64,000 nucleotides of DNA, from positions 38,694-102,693 of the forward strand of contig JBOHAU010000019.1 of NCBI GenBank assembly GCA_050698015.1, written 5' to 3'. The notes under the pieces are model-generated. The model did not search any database. It had not been told where the DNA came from and saw nothing but the letters and a program-made list of their open reading frames with translations. This DNA is from JACDAN01 sp050698015 (GTDB lineage: Bacteria; Actinomycetota; Thermoleophilia; Gaiellales; Gaiellaceae). A program made the position numbers and the translations under genes. Positions 49,159-57,864 of this stretch are shown here, piece by piece (the stretch's first letter is position 1; each line of letters starts with the position of its first letter).

Positions 49159-49502
49159 CCTTCCTCCTTGGTCAAGATCGCATCGACTGAGTCCCGGAAC
49201 CGGGCCCATTCCTTCGCGAAGTCGTCGAGCGCCTCCCGGCCCGCGTCGGTGAGCTCGTAGTAGCGCCGCGGCGGGCCCGACTCCGACTCGCGCCAGAACG
49301 TCGTCACGAGCTCCTCCTTGCGCAGGCGGGTGAGCAGCGGGTAGATCGTCCCCTCGCTGGTGACGAGCCCGTCCACGTCGGAGAGCTCGCGGACGAGCTC
49401 GAAGCCGTAGCGGGCACCGCCGCGGAGAAGAGCCAGCACGCAGTACTCGACCGTGCCGCGCCGCAGCTGGGACAGCGACTTGCGTGTCTGAACAGGTTCC
49501 AT
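49155..49502 (-). CDS. PadR family transcriptional regulator
   Basis: 115 aa short PadR of subfamily s1: QLRRGTVEYCVLALLRGGAR, YGFELVRELS, the recognition segment TSEGTIYPLLTRLRKEELVT, and the wing SGPPRRYYELTDAGREAL. Two start codons compete (49511 and 49502). I choose 49502 because TACCAT lies exactly 7 nt upstream, matching other leaderless starts. A 15-bp palindrome covers that -10 and start, so it is probably autorepressed. Confidence 0.9.
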   Translation of the reverse strand: MEPVQTRKSLSQLRRGTVEYCVLALLRGGARYGFELVRELSDVDGLVTSEGTIYPLLTRLRKEELVTTFWRESESGPPRRYYELTDAGREALDDFAKEWARFRDSVDAILTKEEG

Positions 49503-49513
49503 GCACTGCATGG
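49499..49513. promoter_or_regulatory. Candidate PadR operator palindrome CCATGCA-C-TGCATGG
   Basis: Perfect 15-bp palindrome centred on 49506. It overlaps both possible padR start codons and the TACCAT -10 on the minus strand, which would block transcription when bound. Confidence 0.6.
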
Positions 49514-49606
49514 TACCTTGCGATCACTCATCGTGTCAAGACGGCGGCTTTGCGACGCGTGCAAGTCGGCGGGGGGGAGCCGCGGGCTACTCCCGGCTGA
49601 TACGTC

Positions 49607-49948
49607 TTAGCGCCGGTGTGGCTGATGGCGCGCGCGTGACGGCGCCTGCAGGAAGCGGATCAGCTCGCCCGCCGTGCGATGTCGGTGGTGTGGGTGGCGA
49701 AGCGGCAAATCCGTGTGGACCTCGTATTGGTTCCTTCGCCCTACGCGTGTCCGTGTCAGATAGCCCGCTTGCTCGAGGTCGCCGACGATCTGAGCCGTCG
49801 CTCGTTCCGTGATACCGACGGCTGCGGCGATGTCCCGTAGCCGCGCGGTCGGCTCGGCTGCGATGGAGTGGAGCACATGGGCATGGTTGGTCACGAATCG
49901 CCATCCATGGTCCTGATCTCGTGAATCTGGTTTTGGAGCGGAATGCAC
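49607..49948 (-). CDS. Winged-helix (MarR-like) regulator
   Basis: 113 aa: RFVTNHAHVLHSIAAEPTAR, RDIAAAVGITERATAQIVGD, LEQAGYLTRTRVGRRNQYEV, LPLRHPHHRHRTAGELIRFL. It is a single winged-helix domain with a basic C-terminus, a type common in actinobacteria. GTG 49948 is a best guess for the start; the open frame continues further upstream without homology. It is divergent from the adhesin gene and could regulate it. Bases 49503-49606 contain only GC-rich hairpin potential. Confidence 0.7.
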   Translation of the reverse strand: MHSAPKPDSRDQDHGWRFVTNHAHVLHSIAAEPTARLRDIAAAVGITERATAQIVGDLEQAGYLTRTRVGRRNQYEVHTDLPLRHPHHRHRTAGELIRFLQAPSRARHQPHRR

Positions 49949-50051
49949 TAGGGTCGATCGCGCAAAGGGAACGTCCTCCAGACGACCGAACGCCTGCGGT
50001 GTCGCCCGGTTGACGCTCTCGGTCTGCCAGTACCGAGAAGGGGAGACGGCA

Positions 50052-53000
50052 TTGGGCGAGAGGTCTTGGATCGGACGTTCGGTGCGGTTCGCGTGCCTCG
50101 GACTGATCGCCGCGCTCGTGGCGGTCGCAGGGCTCGCGGGCAGCGCCACCCCTGCGCCTCCGCCCGTGGTGATGACGGACGTGTGCGTCAATCCATCCCG
50201 CGGACAGATGTCCTTCCCGATCGGTGGTACGTGCCCCGCCGGCTACGCGCTGGTGGCGGTCGATGATCCCGGTGCGACCTTCGCGGCCTGCTACCTGAAC
50301 TCGAACGGCGCGATCCGCAAGCTGCCGGCCGGATCGGAGTGCACAAGCGCGCCGCGCAGCAAGAAGGAGACGGCGATTACGGTGCCGTCACTGACGGAGG
50401 ACCTCTACCTGTGCGCGAGCAACTCCGATGGCGCGCTGTTCTTCAAGGGCACGAGCCCGGCGACGTGCAAGTCGGGCCAGTTCCTGGTGGTGATCGAGCA
50501 GGCGAACACGCCGCCGGTGGCGAACGACGCGACGGTCTCGGTGAACGAGGACGCGAGCGTGCAGATCACGTTGTCCGCCTCGGACGCGGACGGCCAGAAC
50601 CTGAGCTTCAGCATCGTGAGCGGGCAGGGGCCGTTGCATGGCGAGCTCGGCGCACTGGTCCCGGTCACCCCCAGCACGGCGACGGTGACGTACACGCCGA
50701 GCGCGAACTACTTCGGCCCGGACTCGTTCAAGTTCCGGGCGAACGACGGCTTCGCCAACTCGAACGACGCGACCGTCTCGATCACCGTCATCGGCATCAA
50801 CGACGCGCCGAGCTTCACGGCGGGCGCGGACCAGACGGTGAACGAGGATGCCAGCGCGCAGACGGTGAACAACTGGGCGACCCTGATCAGTGCAGGCCCG
50901 GGTGAGACGCAGACGCTCACGTTCACGGTTTCGAATGACAACAATGCGCTCTTCTCGTCCCAGCCGGCGATCTCGCCGACGGGGACGCTGACGTACACGC
51001 CGGCGGCCGACGCGAACGGGTCGGCGACGGTCAGCGTCTTCCTGATGGACGACGGTGGTACCGCGAACGGCGGCGACGACACGAGCGGGACGCAGCAGTT
51101 CACGATCACGGTGAACGCCGTCAACGACCCGCCGAGCTTCACCGGCGGCGGCAACGTGACGGTGGCGGAGGACTCGGGCGCCTACAGTGCCGGCTGGGCG
51201 ACCGCGATCAGCCCCGGCCCGGCGGACGAGTCCGGCCAGACGGTGACGTTCGTCGTGAGCAACGACAACAACGCGCTCTTCTCGGTGCAGCCGGCGATCG
51301 CGTCGAACGGGACGCTGAGCTACACGTCTGCCGCGAATGCGAACGGGTCGGCAACGGTCACTGTGACGGCGCAGGACAGCGCCGGCGCCTCGAGCGTGCC
51401 CCAGATATTCACGATCACGGTCACGGCGGTGAACGATGCGCCGAGCTTCGACCTGCCGGCGAGCCCGAACCAGACCGTCGTGCAGGACTCGGGGCCGCAG
51501 ACGGTCGCGGGCTTCGCGACGAACATCTCGGCCGGGCCGAGCGACGAGTCCGGCCAGACGCTCACCTTCAACGTCTCCAACGACAAAAACGCGCTCTTCG
51601 CGGCGCAGCCGGCGATCGACGCCTCCGGCGAGCTCACCTTCGAGTCTGCGAGCGGCGCGGCGGGTACGGCCCTCGTCAGCGTCTCGCTGTCCGACGACGG
51701 CGGCACCGCCGGCGGCGGCGACGACACGAGCGCGACGCAGCAGTTCACGATTACCGTCGTGCCGCTGAACGCCGCGCCCGTGGCCGCCGGTCAGACGGTC
51801 GCGGCGACGGAGGACACCCAGAAGACGATCACGCTGACGGCGACCGACGCGGACGACGATAACCTGAGCTTCTCTATCGTCGCTTCGCCGACGAAGGGCT
51901 CGCTCGACACGATCGACCCGGCGGACTGCACGGCCGTGAACACGTGCACTGCGACCGTCGACTACACGCCGGCGGCGAACGAGAACGGCGCCGACAGCTT
52001 CACCTTCAAGGCGAACGACAGCACGGTGGACTCGAGCACGGCCACGGTCGGGATCAACATCGCGGCCGTCAACGATGCGCCCAGCTTCAGCTCGGGCGGT
52101 GACGTGAGCGTGAACGAGGACTCCGGCGCCTACAGCGCCGGCTGGGCCACGTCGATCAGCCCCGGCCCGAACGAGTCCGGGCAGACGGTGTCCTTCAACG
52201 TCTCGAACGACAACAACGCTCTCTTCTCGGCACAGCCGGCCGTCTCGCCTACGGGGGTGTTGACCTTCACTCCGGCCGCGAACGCCTTCGGGTCGGCGAC
52301 GGTCTCGGTCTTCCTGAGCGACAACGGCGGCACCGCGAACGGCGGCGACGACACGAGCGGCACGCAGCAGTTCACGATCACGGTCACCGGCATCAACGAC
52401 GCCCCCAGCTTCACGAAGGGCGCCGATCAGACCGTCGCCGAGGACGCGGGCGCACAGAGCGTTACCGGCTGGGCAACAGGCATCAGCCCCGGGCCGAACG
52501 AGTCCGGGCAGACGGTGTCCTTCAGCGTCTCGAACGACAACAACGCTCTCTTCTCGGCACAGCCGGCCGTCTCCCCGAGCGGGACGCTGACCTATACACC
52601 GGCGGCGAACCAGAACGGCAGCGCGACGATCACGCTGAGGGCCACCGACGACGGCGGCACCGCAAACGGCGGCGTCGACGCGAGCCCGACGCAGACCTTC
52701 GGCATCACCGTTACCGCGGTCAACGACCCCCCGGTGGCGCAGGCGAAGAGTTACGGCGCGCAAGCGAACATGAAGATCACGGGACTGAGTGGTCTTCTCA
52801 GCGGTGTCACGGACGCCGACGCGGGCGTGAACGGCTGCTCACCGAGCTTCATGGTCGCGTCCGTCGGGCCGACGACCAGCCCGGCCGGCGGCATCGTCTC
52901 GAACGTCAATGCGAGCACGGGCACGTTCGACTTCGACCCGCCCCCGGGCGTGACGGGCAACGTCACCTTCAGTTACACCGTGCAGGACAGCGGCTGCCCG

Positions 53001-55097
53001 GGCACGGCCACCAGCGCCCCGGCCACGATCACGGTCAACGTCGCCGGCCCGGTGGTCTGGTTCGTCAACTCGGCCGTGGGCAGCAACGGCACCGGCACGC
53101 TTTCGAGCCCGTTCAACGTCCTCTCGGCGGCCGACGCCGTCGACGCTGCGAACCACGGCATCTTCCTCTACTCGTCGGCGACGAACTACACCGGTGCGCT
53201 GACCCTCAACGCGGGCGAGAAATTGATCGGCCAGCCCACCACCGGCACGACGTTCGACTCGATCTTCGGCGTCAGCCCACCGACGGGGACGATCGCGCGG
53301 CCGACGCTCGGCAGCGGCACCGTCACCATGACCGGCACCGTGACGCTGGCCAACTCGACGACGCTGCGCGGGCTCGCGCTCTTCACCGGCGCGAGCACCG
53401 GCCTGACCGACCCGGCTAGCGCCCTTACCGGCGTCGATGTCGATCAGACCTCGGTCGCGACGACGACAGGCACCGGACTCGCGCTCAGCGACATCGGCGG
53501 CACTGTCAAGCTGGCCGCGCTGACGAGCAACGGCGGGACCGGCGCCAACCTGACCGGCAGCAACAGCGGCGCCACCTTCGACTTCACCGGCGTCGCGATC
53601 AGCTCCGGCGCCAATCCTGGCCTCGCCGCGACCGGCGGCGGAACCATCAGGGTGACCGGGACGACCAACACGATCGCAACGTCGACCGGCACGGCACTAA
53701 ACGTCGCAAACACGACGATCGGCTCGAGCGGGCTGACGTTCCAGTCGATCGACTCGGACGGCGGCTCGAGCACCGGGATCATCCTCGACAACACCGGTTC
53801 GACCGCGGGCCTCACCGTCACAGGCACGGGCACTGCCGGCTCGGGCGGGACGATCGCGAACAAGACCGGCGCCGACGGCAGCTCGAGCTCGGGCATCGGC
53901 ATCTACCTCAACAACACGAAGAGCCCGTCGTTCACGCGCATGCAGCTGAACGACTTCCAGAACTTCGCGATCCGCGGTTCGTCGGTCAGCGGGTTTACGC
54001 TCGCGGACAGCGTCGTCAGCGGCTCGAACGGCAACAACGCCGCCGTCGATGAGGGCTCGGTCTACTTCACGAACCTCACGGGTTCGGCGAGCCTCTCCGG
54101 GAACGCCATCTCGGGCGGCTGGGAGGACAACCTCAACGTCACGAACACGAGCGGGACGCTCGACCGGATCACGGTCTCGGGGCCGAACTGCACGATCGGG
54201 CTCAACAGCACGAGCTTCGGCAACGACGGCGTGCACTTCGAGTCTCACAACACCAGCACGGTGTTGAACTCGACCGTGCAGAACTGCACGTTCACTGGAG
54301 CCCGCGGCGACTGGTACTTCGCCGCAACGATCGCGAACGGCTCATCGGACGCGGCCTTCGCGAGCAACACGCTCTCGAATGCGCACACGAACACACTCTC
54401 GGCCGGCGCACGAGTGGCTGTATCGGCCAACGGTCCCACGACCTTCAACATCCACGACAACACGCTGCAGGGCTCGGTCGGGCACGCAATCCTCGCCAAC
54501 GCCGCCGCCTCTCAGGCTGTCGCTTCCGGGGGCATCGAGGACAACACGATCGGCGTCCTCGCCGTTCCCAACTCCGGCTCGTCGCAGGCCTCGGGGATCG
54601 CTGTCGAATCCTCGAGCGGCGGCGGCGACATGGTCGCACTGGTCGATGGCAACACCGTCCGCCAGTACAACGGCCACGGCATTCTCCTCGAAGCAGGCGA
54701 TCAGATGGGCAACCCGCTCACGTTCCAGGCGACGGTCACGAACAACGCCGTGGGCACGCCGGGCACGCTCGGGCCGCTCGCCACCGGCTGGAACGGCATC
54801 CACCTGAACAACGGCATCCTCGCCGCGGACAACTTCACCTCCTGCGTCGACATCAGGAGCAACTCGGTGGCGGGCTCGGGAGCCGGTGCGATCTCGCCGA
54901 ACAACAACGACGTCCGGCTCCGCCAGCGCCAGGCGACGACGGTGAGGCTGCCTGGCTATCTCGGCGCGAACAACGACAACGCCGCAGTGCAGACGTTCCT
55001 GGGCGCCCAGAACACGCTGGTCACCGTCAATGCGTCGAACACCGTCCCGACCGGCGGCGGCTACATCGGCGGAGCCGCATGCACTCAACCGTCATGA
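50052..55097 (+). CDS. Giant secreted adhesin: cadherin-like repeats plus parallel beta-helix
   Basis: About 1681 aa. Signal peptide VRFACLGLIAALVAVAGLAG; a small Cys-containing N-domain (about 35-150); seven to eight tandem about 105-residue cadherin/Big_9-like repeats (about 150-960), each opening ND(A/P)PSF...VxEDxG and ending FTITV.AVN; a last repeat with TVQDSGCPG; then a right-handed beta-helix (about 1000-1680) with many N-x-S/T and GSSG turns (TLSSPFNVLSAADAVDAANH, LNNTKSPSFTRMQLNDFQNF). It is Asp/Asn/Thr rich, probably calcium-binding and cell-surface exposed; no sortase motif or membrane anchor. TTG 50052 has AAGGGGAGA upstream; GTG 50076-50078 region is an alternative. The following genes are in the same direction with short gaps. 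Confidence 0.85.
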   Translation: MGERSWIGRSVRFACLGLIAALVAVAGLAGSATPAPPPVVMTDVCVNPSRGQMSFPIGGTCPAGYALVAVDDPGATFAACYLNSNGAIRKLPAGSECTSAPRSKKETAITVPSLTEDLYLCASNSDGALFFKGTSPATCKSGQFLVVIEQANTPPVANDATVSVNEDASVQITLSASDADGQNLSFSIVSGQGPLHGELGALVPVTPSTATVTYTPSANYFGPDSFKFRANDGFANSNDATVSITVIGINDAPSFTAGADQTVNEDASAQTVNNWATLISAGPGETQTLTFTVSNDNNALFSSQPAISPTGTLTYTPAADANGSATVSVFLMDDGGTANGGDDTSGTQQFTITVNAVNDPPSFTGGGNVTVAEDSGAYSAGWATAISPGPADESGQTVTFVVSNDNNALFSVQPAIASNGTLSYTSAANANGSATVTVTAQDSAGASSVPQIFTITVTAVNDAPSFDLPASPNQTVVQDSGPQTVAGFATNISAGPSDESGQTLTFNVSNDKNALFAAQPAIDASGELTFESASGAAGTALVSVSLSDDGGTAGGGDDTSATQQFTITVVPLNAAPVAAGQTVAATEDTQKTITLTATDADDDNLSFSIVASPTKGSLDTIDPADCTAVNTCTATVDYTPAANENGADSFTFKANDSTVDSSTATVGINIAAVNDAPSFSSGGDVSVNEDSGAYSAGWATSISPGPNESGQTVSFNVSNDNNALFSAQPAVSPTGVLTFTPAANAFGSATVSVFLSDNGGTANGGDDTSGTQQFTITVTGINDAPSFTKGADQTVAEDAGAQSVTGWATGISPGPNESGQTVSFSVSNDNNALFSAQPAVSPSGTLTYTPAANQNGSATITLRATDDGGTANGGVDASPTQTFGITVTAVNDPPVAQAKSYGAQANMKITGLSGLLSGVTDADAGVNGCSPSFMVASVGPTTSPAGGIVSNVNASTGTFDFDPPPGVTGNVTFSYTVQDSGCPGTATSAPATITVNVAGPVVWFVNSAVGSNGTGTLSSPFNVLSAADAVDAANHGIFLYSSATNYTGALTLNAGEKLIGQPTTGTTFDSIFGVSPPTGTIARPTLGSGTVTMTGTVTLANSTTLRGLALFTGASTGLTDPASALTGVDVDQTSVATTTGTGLALSDIGGTVKLAALTSNGGTGANLTGSNSGATFDFTGVAISSGANPGLAATGGGTIRVTGTTNTIATSTGTALNVANTTIGSSGLTFQSIDSDGGSSTGIILDNTGSTAGLTVTGTGTAGSGGTIANKTGADGSSSSGIGIYLNNTKSPSFTRMQLNDFQNFAIRGSSVSGFTLADSVVSGSNGNNAAVDEGSVYFTNLTGSASLSGNAISGGWEDNLNVTNTSGTLDRITVSGPNCTIGLNSTSFGNDGVHFESHNTSTVLNSTVQNCTFTGARGDWYFAATIANGSSDAAFASNTLSNAHTNTLSAGARVAVSANGPTTFNIHDNTLQGSVGHAILANAAASQAVASGGIEDNTIGVLAVPNSGSSQASGIAVESSSGGGDMVALVDGNTVRQYNGHGILLEAGDQMGNPLTFQATVTNNAVGTPGTLGPLATGWNGIHLNNGILAADNFTSCVDIRSNSVAGSGAGAISPNNNDVRLRQRQATTVRLPGYLGANNDNAAVQTFLGAQNTLVTVNASNTVPTGGGYIGGAACTQPS
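52167..52573 (+). repeat. Recent in-frame tandem duplication inside the adhesin
   Basis: An 80-bp stretch at 52167-52246 recurs at 52494-52573 with one mismatch; the offset is 327 bp, exactly 109 codons or one cadherin-like repeat. The near identity at silent sites contrasts with the older, diverged repeats and shows a recent unit duplication or gene conversion. Confidence 0.8.
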
Positions 55098-55107
55098 GGA
55101 GCAACTG

Positions 55108-55602
55108 ATGGAGCCGTTTCTCGGCGAGATCAGGATCTTCTCATTCGATTACGCACCGCAGGGCTGGGCGCTTGGCAACGGGCAACTCCTGCCGATCAAC
55201 CAGAATCAGGCGCTGTTCGCGCTGCTCGGGACGACGTACGGCGGCAACGGACAGACGACGTTCGCCCTGCCCGACCTGCGCGGCCGCAGCCAGATTCACT
55301 TCGGCGACGGACACACGCTCGGCGAGAGCGCGGGCGAAACGAGCCACGCGCTCTCGATCAGCGAGCTACCGACCCACACCCATCCCTGGCAAGGAAACGC
55401 GCAGAACGCGACGAGCAGCGTCGCGATCGGGAACGTCGTCGCCGCCTCGAACAAGCTCTACGCGGCAGCCGGTGCGCTCACGCCGCTCCACCCGTCGAGC
55501 GTCCCGAACAGCGGCGGGAGCCAGCCGCACGAGAACATGCAGCCGTACCTGACCGTGACCTTTGCCATAGCGCTGAACGGGATCTTTCCGGCGCGGGACT
55601 GA
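55108..55602 (+). CDS. Phage-tail-collar (microcystin-dependent protein-like) paralog 1
   Basis: 164 aa: EIRIFSFDYAPQGWALGNGQ, LLPINQNQALFALLGTTYGG, TTFALPDLRGRSQIHFGDGH, ELPTHTHPW (the HTH/HSH metal motif) and a C-terminal PHENMQPYLTVTFAIALNGI. This is the collar fold found in phage short-tail fibers and in MdpB-like bacterial proteins. ATG 55108 has GAGGAG upstream and follows the adhesin stop by 10 bp. Same fold as the next two genes. Confidence 0.9.
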   Translation: MEPFLGEIRIFSFDYAPQGWALGNGQLLPINQNQALFALLGTTYGGNGQTTFALPDLRGRSQIHFGDGHTLGESAGETSHALSISELPTHTHPWQGNAQNATSSVAIGNVVAASNKLYAAAGALTPLHPSSVPNSGGSQPHENMQPYLTVTFAIALNGIFPARD

Positions 55603-55611
55603 GGAGGAGCG

Positions 55612-56124
55612 ATGGCGTTCGTCGGTGAGATTCGCATCTTCGCAGGCAACTTCGCTCCCGCGGGGTGGCTGTTCTGCGACGGTCAGGTCCTGCCGATCTC
55701 GGAGAATGACACGCTCTTTCAACTCATCGGGACGACCTACGGCGGCGACGGCCAGGAGACGTTTGCACTGCCGGACCTCCGCGGCCGGATACCCGTCCAC
55801 CAGGGCACGCTGCCCGGAGGCCCGGCGTTCGTCACCGGCCAAGCGGGCGGCGCCGAAGAGGTCACGCTGACCGTCAACCAGATGCCCGCCCATTCGCACT
55901 CGGCGCTCGCCAGCGCGAACCAGGGGACGCAGGGAAACCCGGCCGGCAACGTGCTCTCGAACTCGCAAGGGGCGAAGCCCTACATCGAGGACGCCCCGAC
56001 GGGGAACCTCAACCCGCAGTCGATGAGCCCCGTCGGCGGAAGCCAACCGCACACCAACTTCCAGCCGTACATCTGCATCAACTACATCATCTCGCTCTTC
56101 GGCCTCTTCCCCCAGCGGAGCTAG
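55612..56124 (+). CDS. Phage-tail-collar paralog 2
   Basis: 170 aa: GEIRIFAGNFAPAGWLFCDG, ENDTLFQLIGTTYGGDGQET, LPDLRGRIPVHQGTLPGG, NQMPAHSHSALAS, PHTNFQPYICINYIISLFGL. Shine-Dalgarno GAGGAGG and a 9-bp gap from paralog 1. It has diverged well beyond recent duplication, so the three copies are probably each retained for function. Confidence 0.9.
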   Translation: MAFVGEIRIFAGNFAPAGWLFCDGQVLPISENDTLFQLIGTTYGGDGQETFALPDLRGRIPVHQGTLPGGPAFVTGQAGGAEEVTLTVNQMPAHSHSALASANQGTQGNPAGNVLSNSQGAKPYIEDAPTGNLNPQSMSPVGGSQPHTNFQPYICINYIISLFGLFPQRS

Positions 56125-56133
56125 GAGACGACA

Positions 56134-56655
56134 ATGGCAGACCCGTTTGTGGCCGAAATCCGGATCTTTGGCTTCAACTTCGCCCCCAGGGGCTGGGCGT
56201 TCTGCAACGGCCAGCTGCTGCCGCTCTCGCAGAACACGGCGCTTTTCTCACTGCTCGGGACGATGTACGGCGGCGACGGGAAGTCGACCTTCGCGCTGCC
56301 CAACATCCAGGGCAGTTCCGTCATGGAGCCCCGCCAGGGTCCAGGATTGAGCGATCACGTCGAGGGCGAGATGAGCGGGTCACAGACGGTGACGCTGCTC
56401 CAATCCGAACTGCCGGCCCACAGCCACGCGATGGGGGCGAGCGCCGACGACGCCGACCTCACGGCGCCGAGCGCCGGTCGCTCGCTGGCGACGTCGCAGG
56501 GTGGATTCACCTACGGGCCTGCAGCGAACCTCAGCCCCCTCTCGCCCCAGGCGCTCGCATCCGCGGGCGGCAGCTTGCCGCACAACAATTTCCAGCCCTA
56601 CCTGACGATCAATTTCTGTATCGCGCTCCAGGGCGTGTTCCCACCGAGGGGCTAG
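56134..56655 (+). CDS. Phage-tail-collar paralog 3
   Basis: 173 aa: AEIRIFGFNFAPRGWAFCNG, QNTALFSLLGTMYGGDGKST, ALPNIQGSSVMEPRQGPG, SELPAHSHAMGAS, PHNNFQPYLTINFCIALQGV. Conserved AHSH metal-site pair as in its neighbours. AGGAGA upstream of ATG and a 9-bp gap from paralog 2. No other tail genes are present, so this is not a prophage fragment in the ordinary sense. Confidence 0.9.
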   Translation: MADPFVAEIRIFGFNFAPRGWAFCNGQLLPLSQNTALFSLLGTMYGGDGKSTFALPNIQGSSVMEPRQGPGLSDHVEGEMSGSQTVTLLQSELPAHSHAMGASADDADLTAPSAGRSLATSQGGFTYGPAANLSPLSPQALASAGGSLPHNNFQPYLTINFCIALQGVFPPRG

Positions 56656-56657
56656 CG

Positions 56658-56984
56658 ATGGAACGGCGGACCTTCCTGAAGCTCGCAACCTCCACGATTG
56701 TGGCGGCAACGGGCCGGCTGGCATTTCCATGGGCGGCCGCGGCCGCCGGCCGGGACGTCTCGTACGGCGGATCGCTTTATCGCGCCGGCGGGGCAGGCAA
56801 GATCCAGACGAGCGCCGACGGCGGCGCGAGCTGGGTGCTGCACAGCGATCTCGGCGACATGTACTCGATCTCGAAGCTCGTGGTCGACCGCCTCAGTAAC
56901 CGTCTGCGGCTGACCGTCGGCTACGCCGGCTCCACGTTCCCGCTCGTCCTCGCGCCGGACAAGCGATCGTGGCGCACGGCCTGA
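56658..56984 (+). CDS. Twin-arginine-signal secreted small protein
   Basis: 108 aa. MERRTFLKLATSTIVAAT is a clear Tat signal (RRTFLK), followed by PWAAAAAGRDVSYGGSLYRA and a short beta-rich domain (KIQTSADGGASWVLHSDLGD). Export through Tat implies folding or cofactor loading in the cytoplasm. Starts 2 bp after the collar gene and overlaps the GNAT start by 16 bp, so part of the same operon. No known family. Confidence 0.75.
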   Translation: MERRTFLKLATSTIVAATGRLAFPWAAAAAGRDVSYGGSLYRAGGAGKIQTSADGGASWVLHSDLGDMYSISKLVVDRLSNRLRLTVGYAGSTFPLVLAPDKRSWRTA

Positions 56985-57460
56985 GCGACCTGCCGTCCGG
57001 GATCACGCTCAGACCCGTCAGCTCGAGCGACCGCGACTTCCTCCTTCAGGTGTACGCGTCCACGCGCGAGGAGGAGCTCGCGCCGGTGCCGTGGACGGAC
57101 GCCCAGAAGGCCGCGTTCATCGAGCAGCAGTTCGATGCGCAGGACCGTCACTACCGCGCGCACTACGCCGGTGCCAGCCTCGACGTCGTCGAGTGGGACG
57201 GCGCTCCGGCGGGTCGCCTCTATGTCGCTCGGTGGAGCGACGAGATCCGCGTCATCGACATCGCGCTACTGCCGGAGTTCCGCGGGCGTGGGATCGGCAC
57301 GCGGCTCCTGCGCGGTCTGCTGGACGAGGCTGCGCGCGCGCGGCGGCGCCTGAGCATCCACGTAGAGAAGAACAACCCGGCGCTCCGGCTGTACAAACGC
57401 CTCGGCTTCGCGCCGGTCGCCGACCGGGGCGTGTACGTGTTGATGGAGGCCACGCCATGA
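56969..57460 (+). CDS. GNAT family N-acetyltransferase
   Basis: 163 aa with full GNAT motifs: ITLRPVSSSDRDFLLQVYAS, VIDIALLPEFRGRGIGTRLL (acetyl-CoA loop RGRGIG) and SIHVEKNNPALRLYKRLGFA. GTG 56969 lies inside the previous gene. It could modify a component of the surface cluster; alternatively it is merely linked. Confidence 0.88.
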   Translation: MAHGLSDLPSGITLRPVSSSDRDFLLQVYASTREEELAPVPWTDAQKAAFIEQQFDAQDRHYRAHYAGASLDVVEWDGAPAGRLYVARWSDEIRVIDIALLPEFRGRGIGTRLLRGLLDEAARARRRLSIHVEKNNPALRLYKRLGFAPVADRGVYVLMEATP

Positions 57461-57564
57461 CAGCGCCGCGGGTCGCCGCCGCGTCGACGTCTCGGGGGTT
57501 CTCGCCGCGCTGGCGAACGCAGGCTCGCGTGCCTGAACGAGAGCTTCGGCTCGAAGCTAGGTGA
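57457..57564 (+). CDS. Possible 35-aa peptide at the end of the cluster
   Basis: ATG 57457 overlaps the GNAT stop (ATGA) and encodes a basic, unstructured peptide, RGFSPRWRTQARVPERELRL. It overlaps the convergent DUF6916-like gene by 8 bp. The ATGA coupling is the only support; it may be a truncated longer gene or noise. Confidence 0.35.
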   Translation: MTAPRVAAASTSRGFSPRWRTQARVPERELRLEAR

Positions 57565-57853
57565 AGATCGCCTCGTAGCGGACGCCATCGGCGTCGCGGC
57601 CGATCGGCACGATGAAGATCCCGAACGTCCCCAGCTGGTCGTGCCGCAGCGGGTAGATCCGCTGCGCCAGCAACGGCTCGTGCGGCCCGAGAAAGACGAT
57701 CGAGAACGGCGTGCGCGCATCGCTTTCCGGCCCGGCCTCCAAAGGCTTCGCCTCGATCAGCTGGGTCTCGACCTCGCTTCCCTCACCGAGCTCGAGGACG
57801 AACCGCTCCCCGAGCCGACCCGAGAAGTCGTCGATCGTGAGACTCTCGAGCAT
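57557..57853 (-). CDS. DUF6916-like small protein
   Basis: 98 aa: MLESLTIDDFSGRLGERFVL, ELGEGSEVETQLIEAKPLE, FSIVFLGPHEPLLAQRIYPL, RHDQLGTFGIFIVPIG. It looks like a beta-sandwich of the DUF6916 type, which I recall next to tail-collar protein genes. ATG 57853 is preceded by TAGTGT at 8 nt, leaderless. Convergent to the surface operon. Confidence 0.75.
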   Translation of the reverse strand: MLESLTIDDFSGRLGERFVLELGEGSEVETQLIEAKPLEAGPESDARTPFSIVFLGPHEPLLAQRIYPLRHDQLGTFGIFIVPIGRDADGVRYEAIFT

Positions 57854-57864
57854 CGGGTCACACA

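Noticed and set aside
50388..52763. Long minus-strand open frame (791 codons) opposite the adhesin
   Set aside because: Arg/Val/Asp-rich antisense translation of a GC-rich repeat gene, with no domain; the plus strand has clear adhesin repeats.
55108..56655. Prophage remnant based on three tail-collar genes
   Set aside because: No other phage genes nearby, conserved operon-like spacing with an adhesin, and known chromosomal MdpB-like relatives argue against it.
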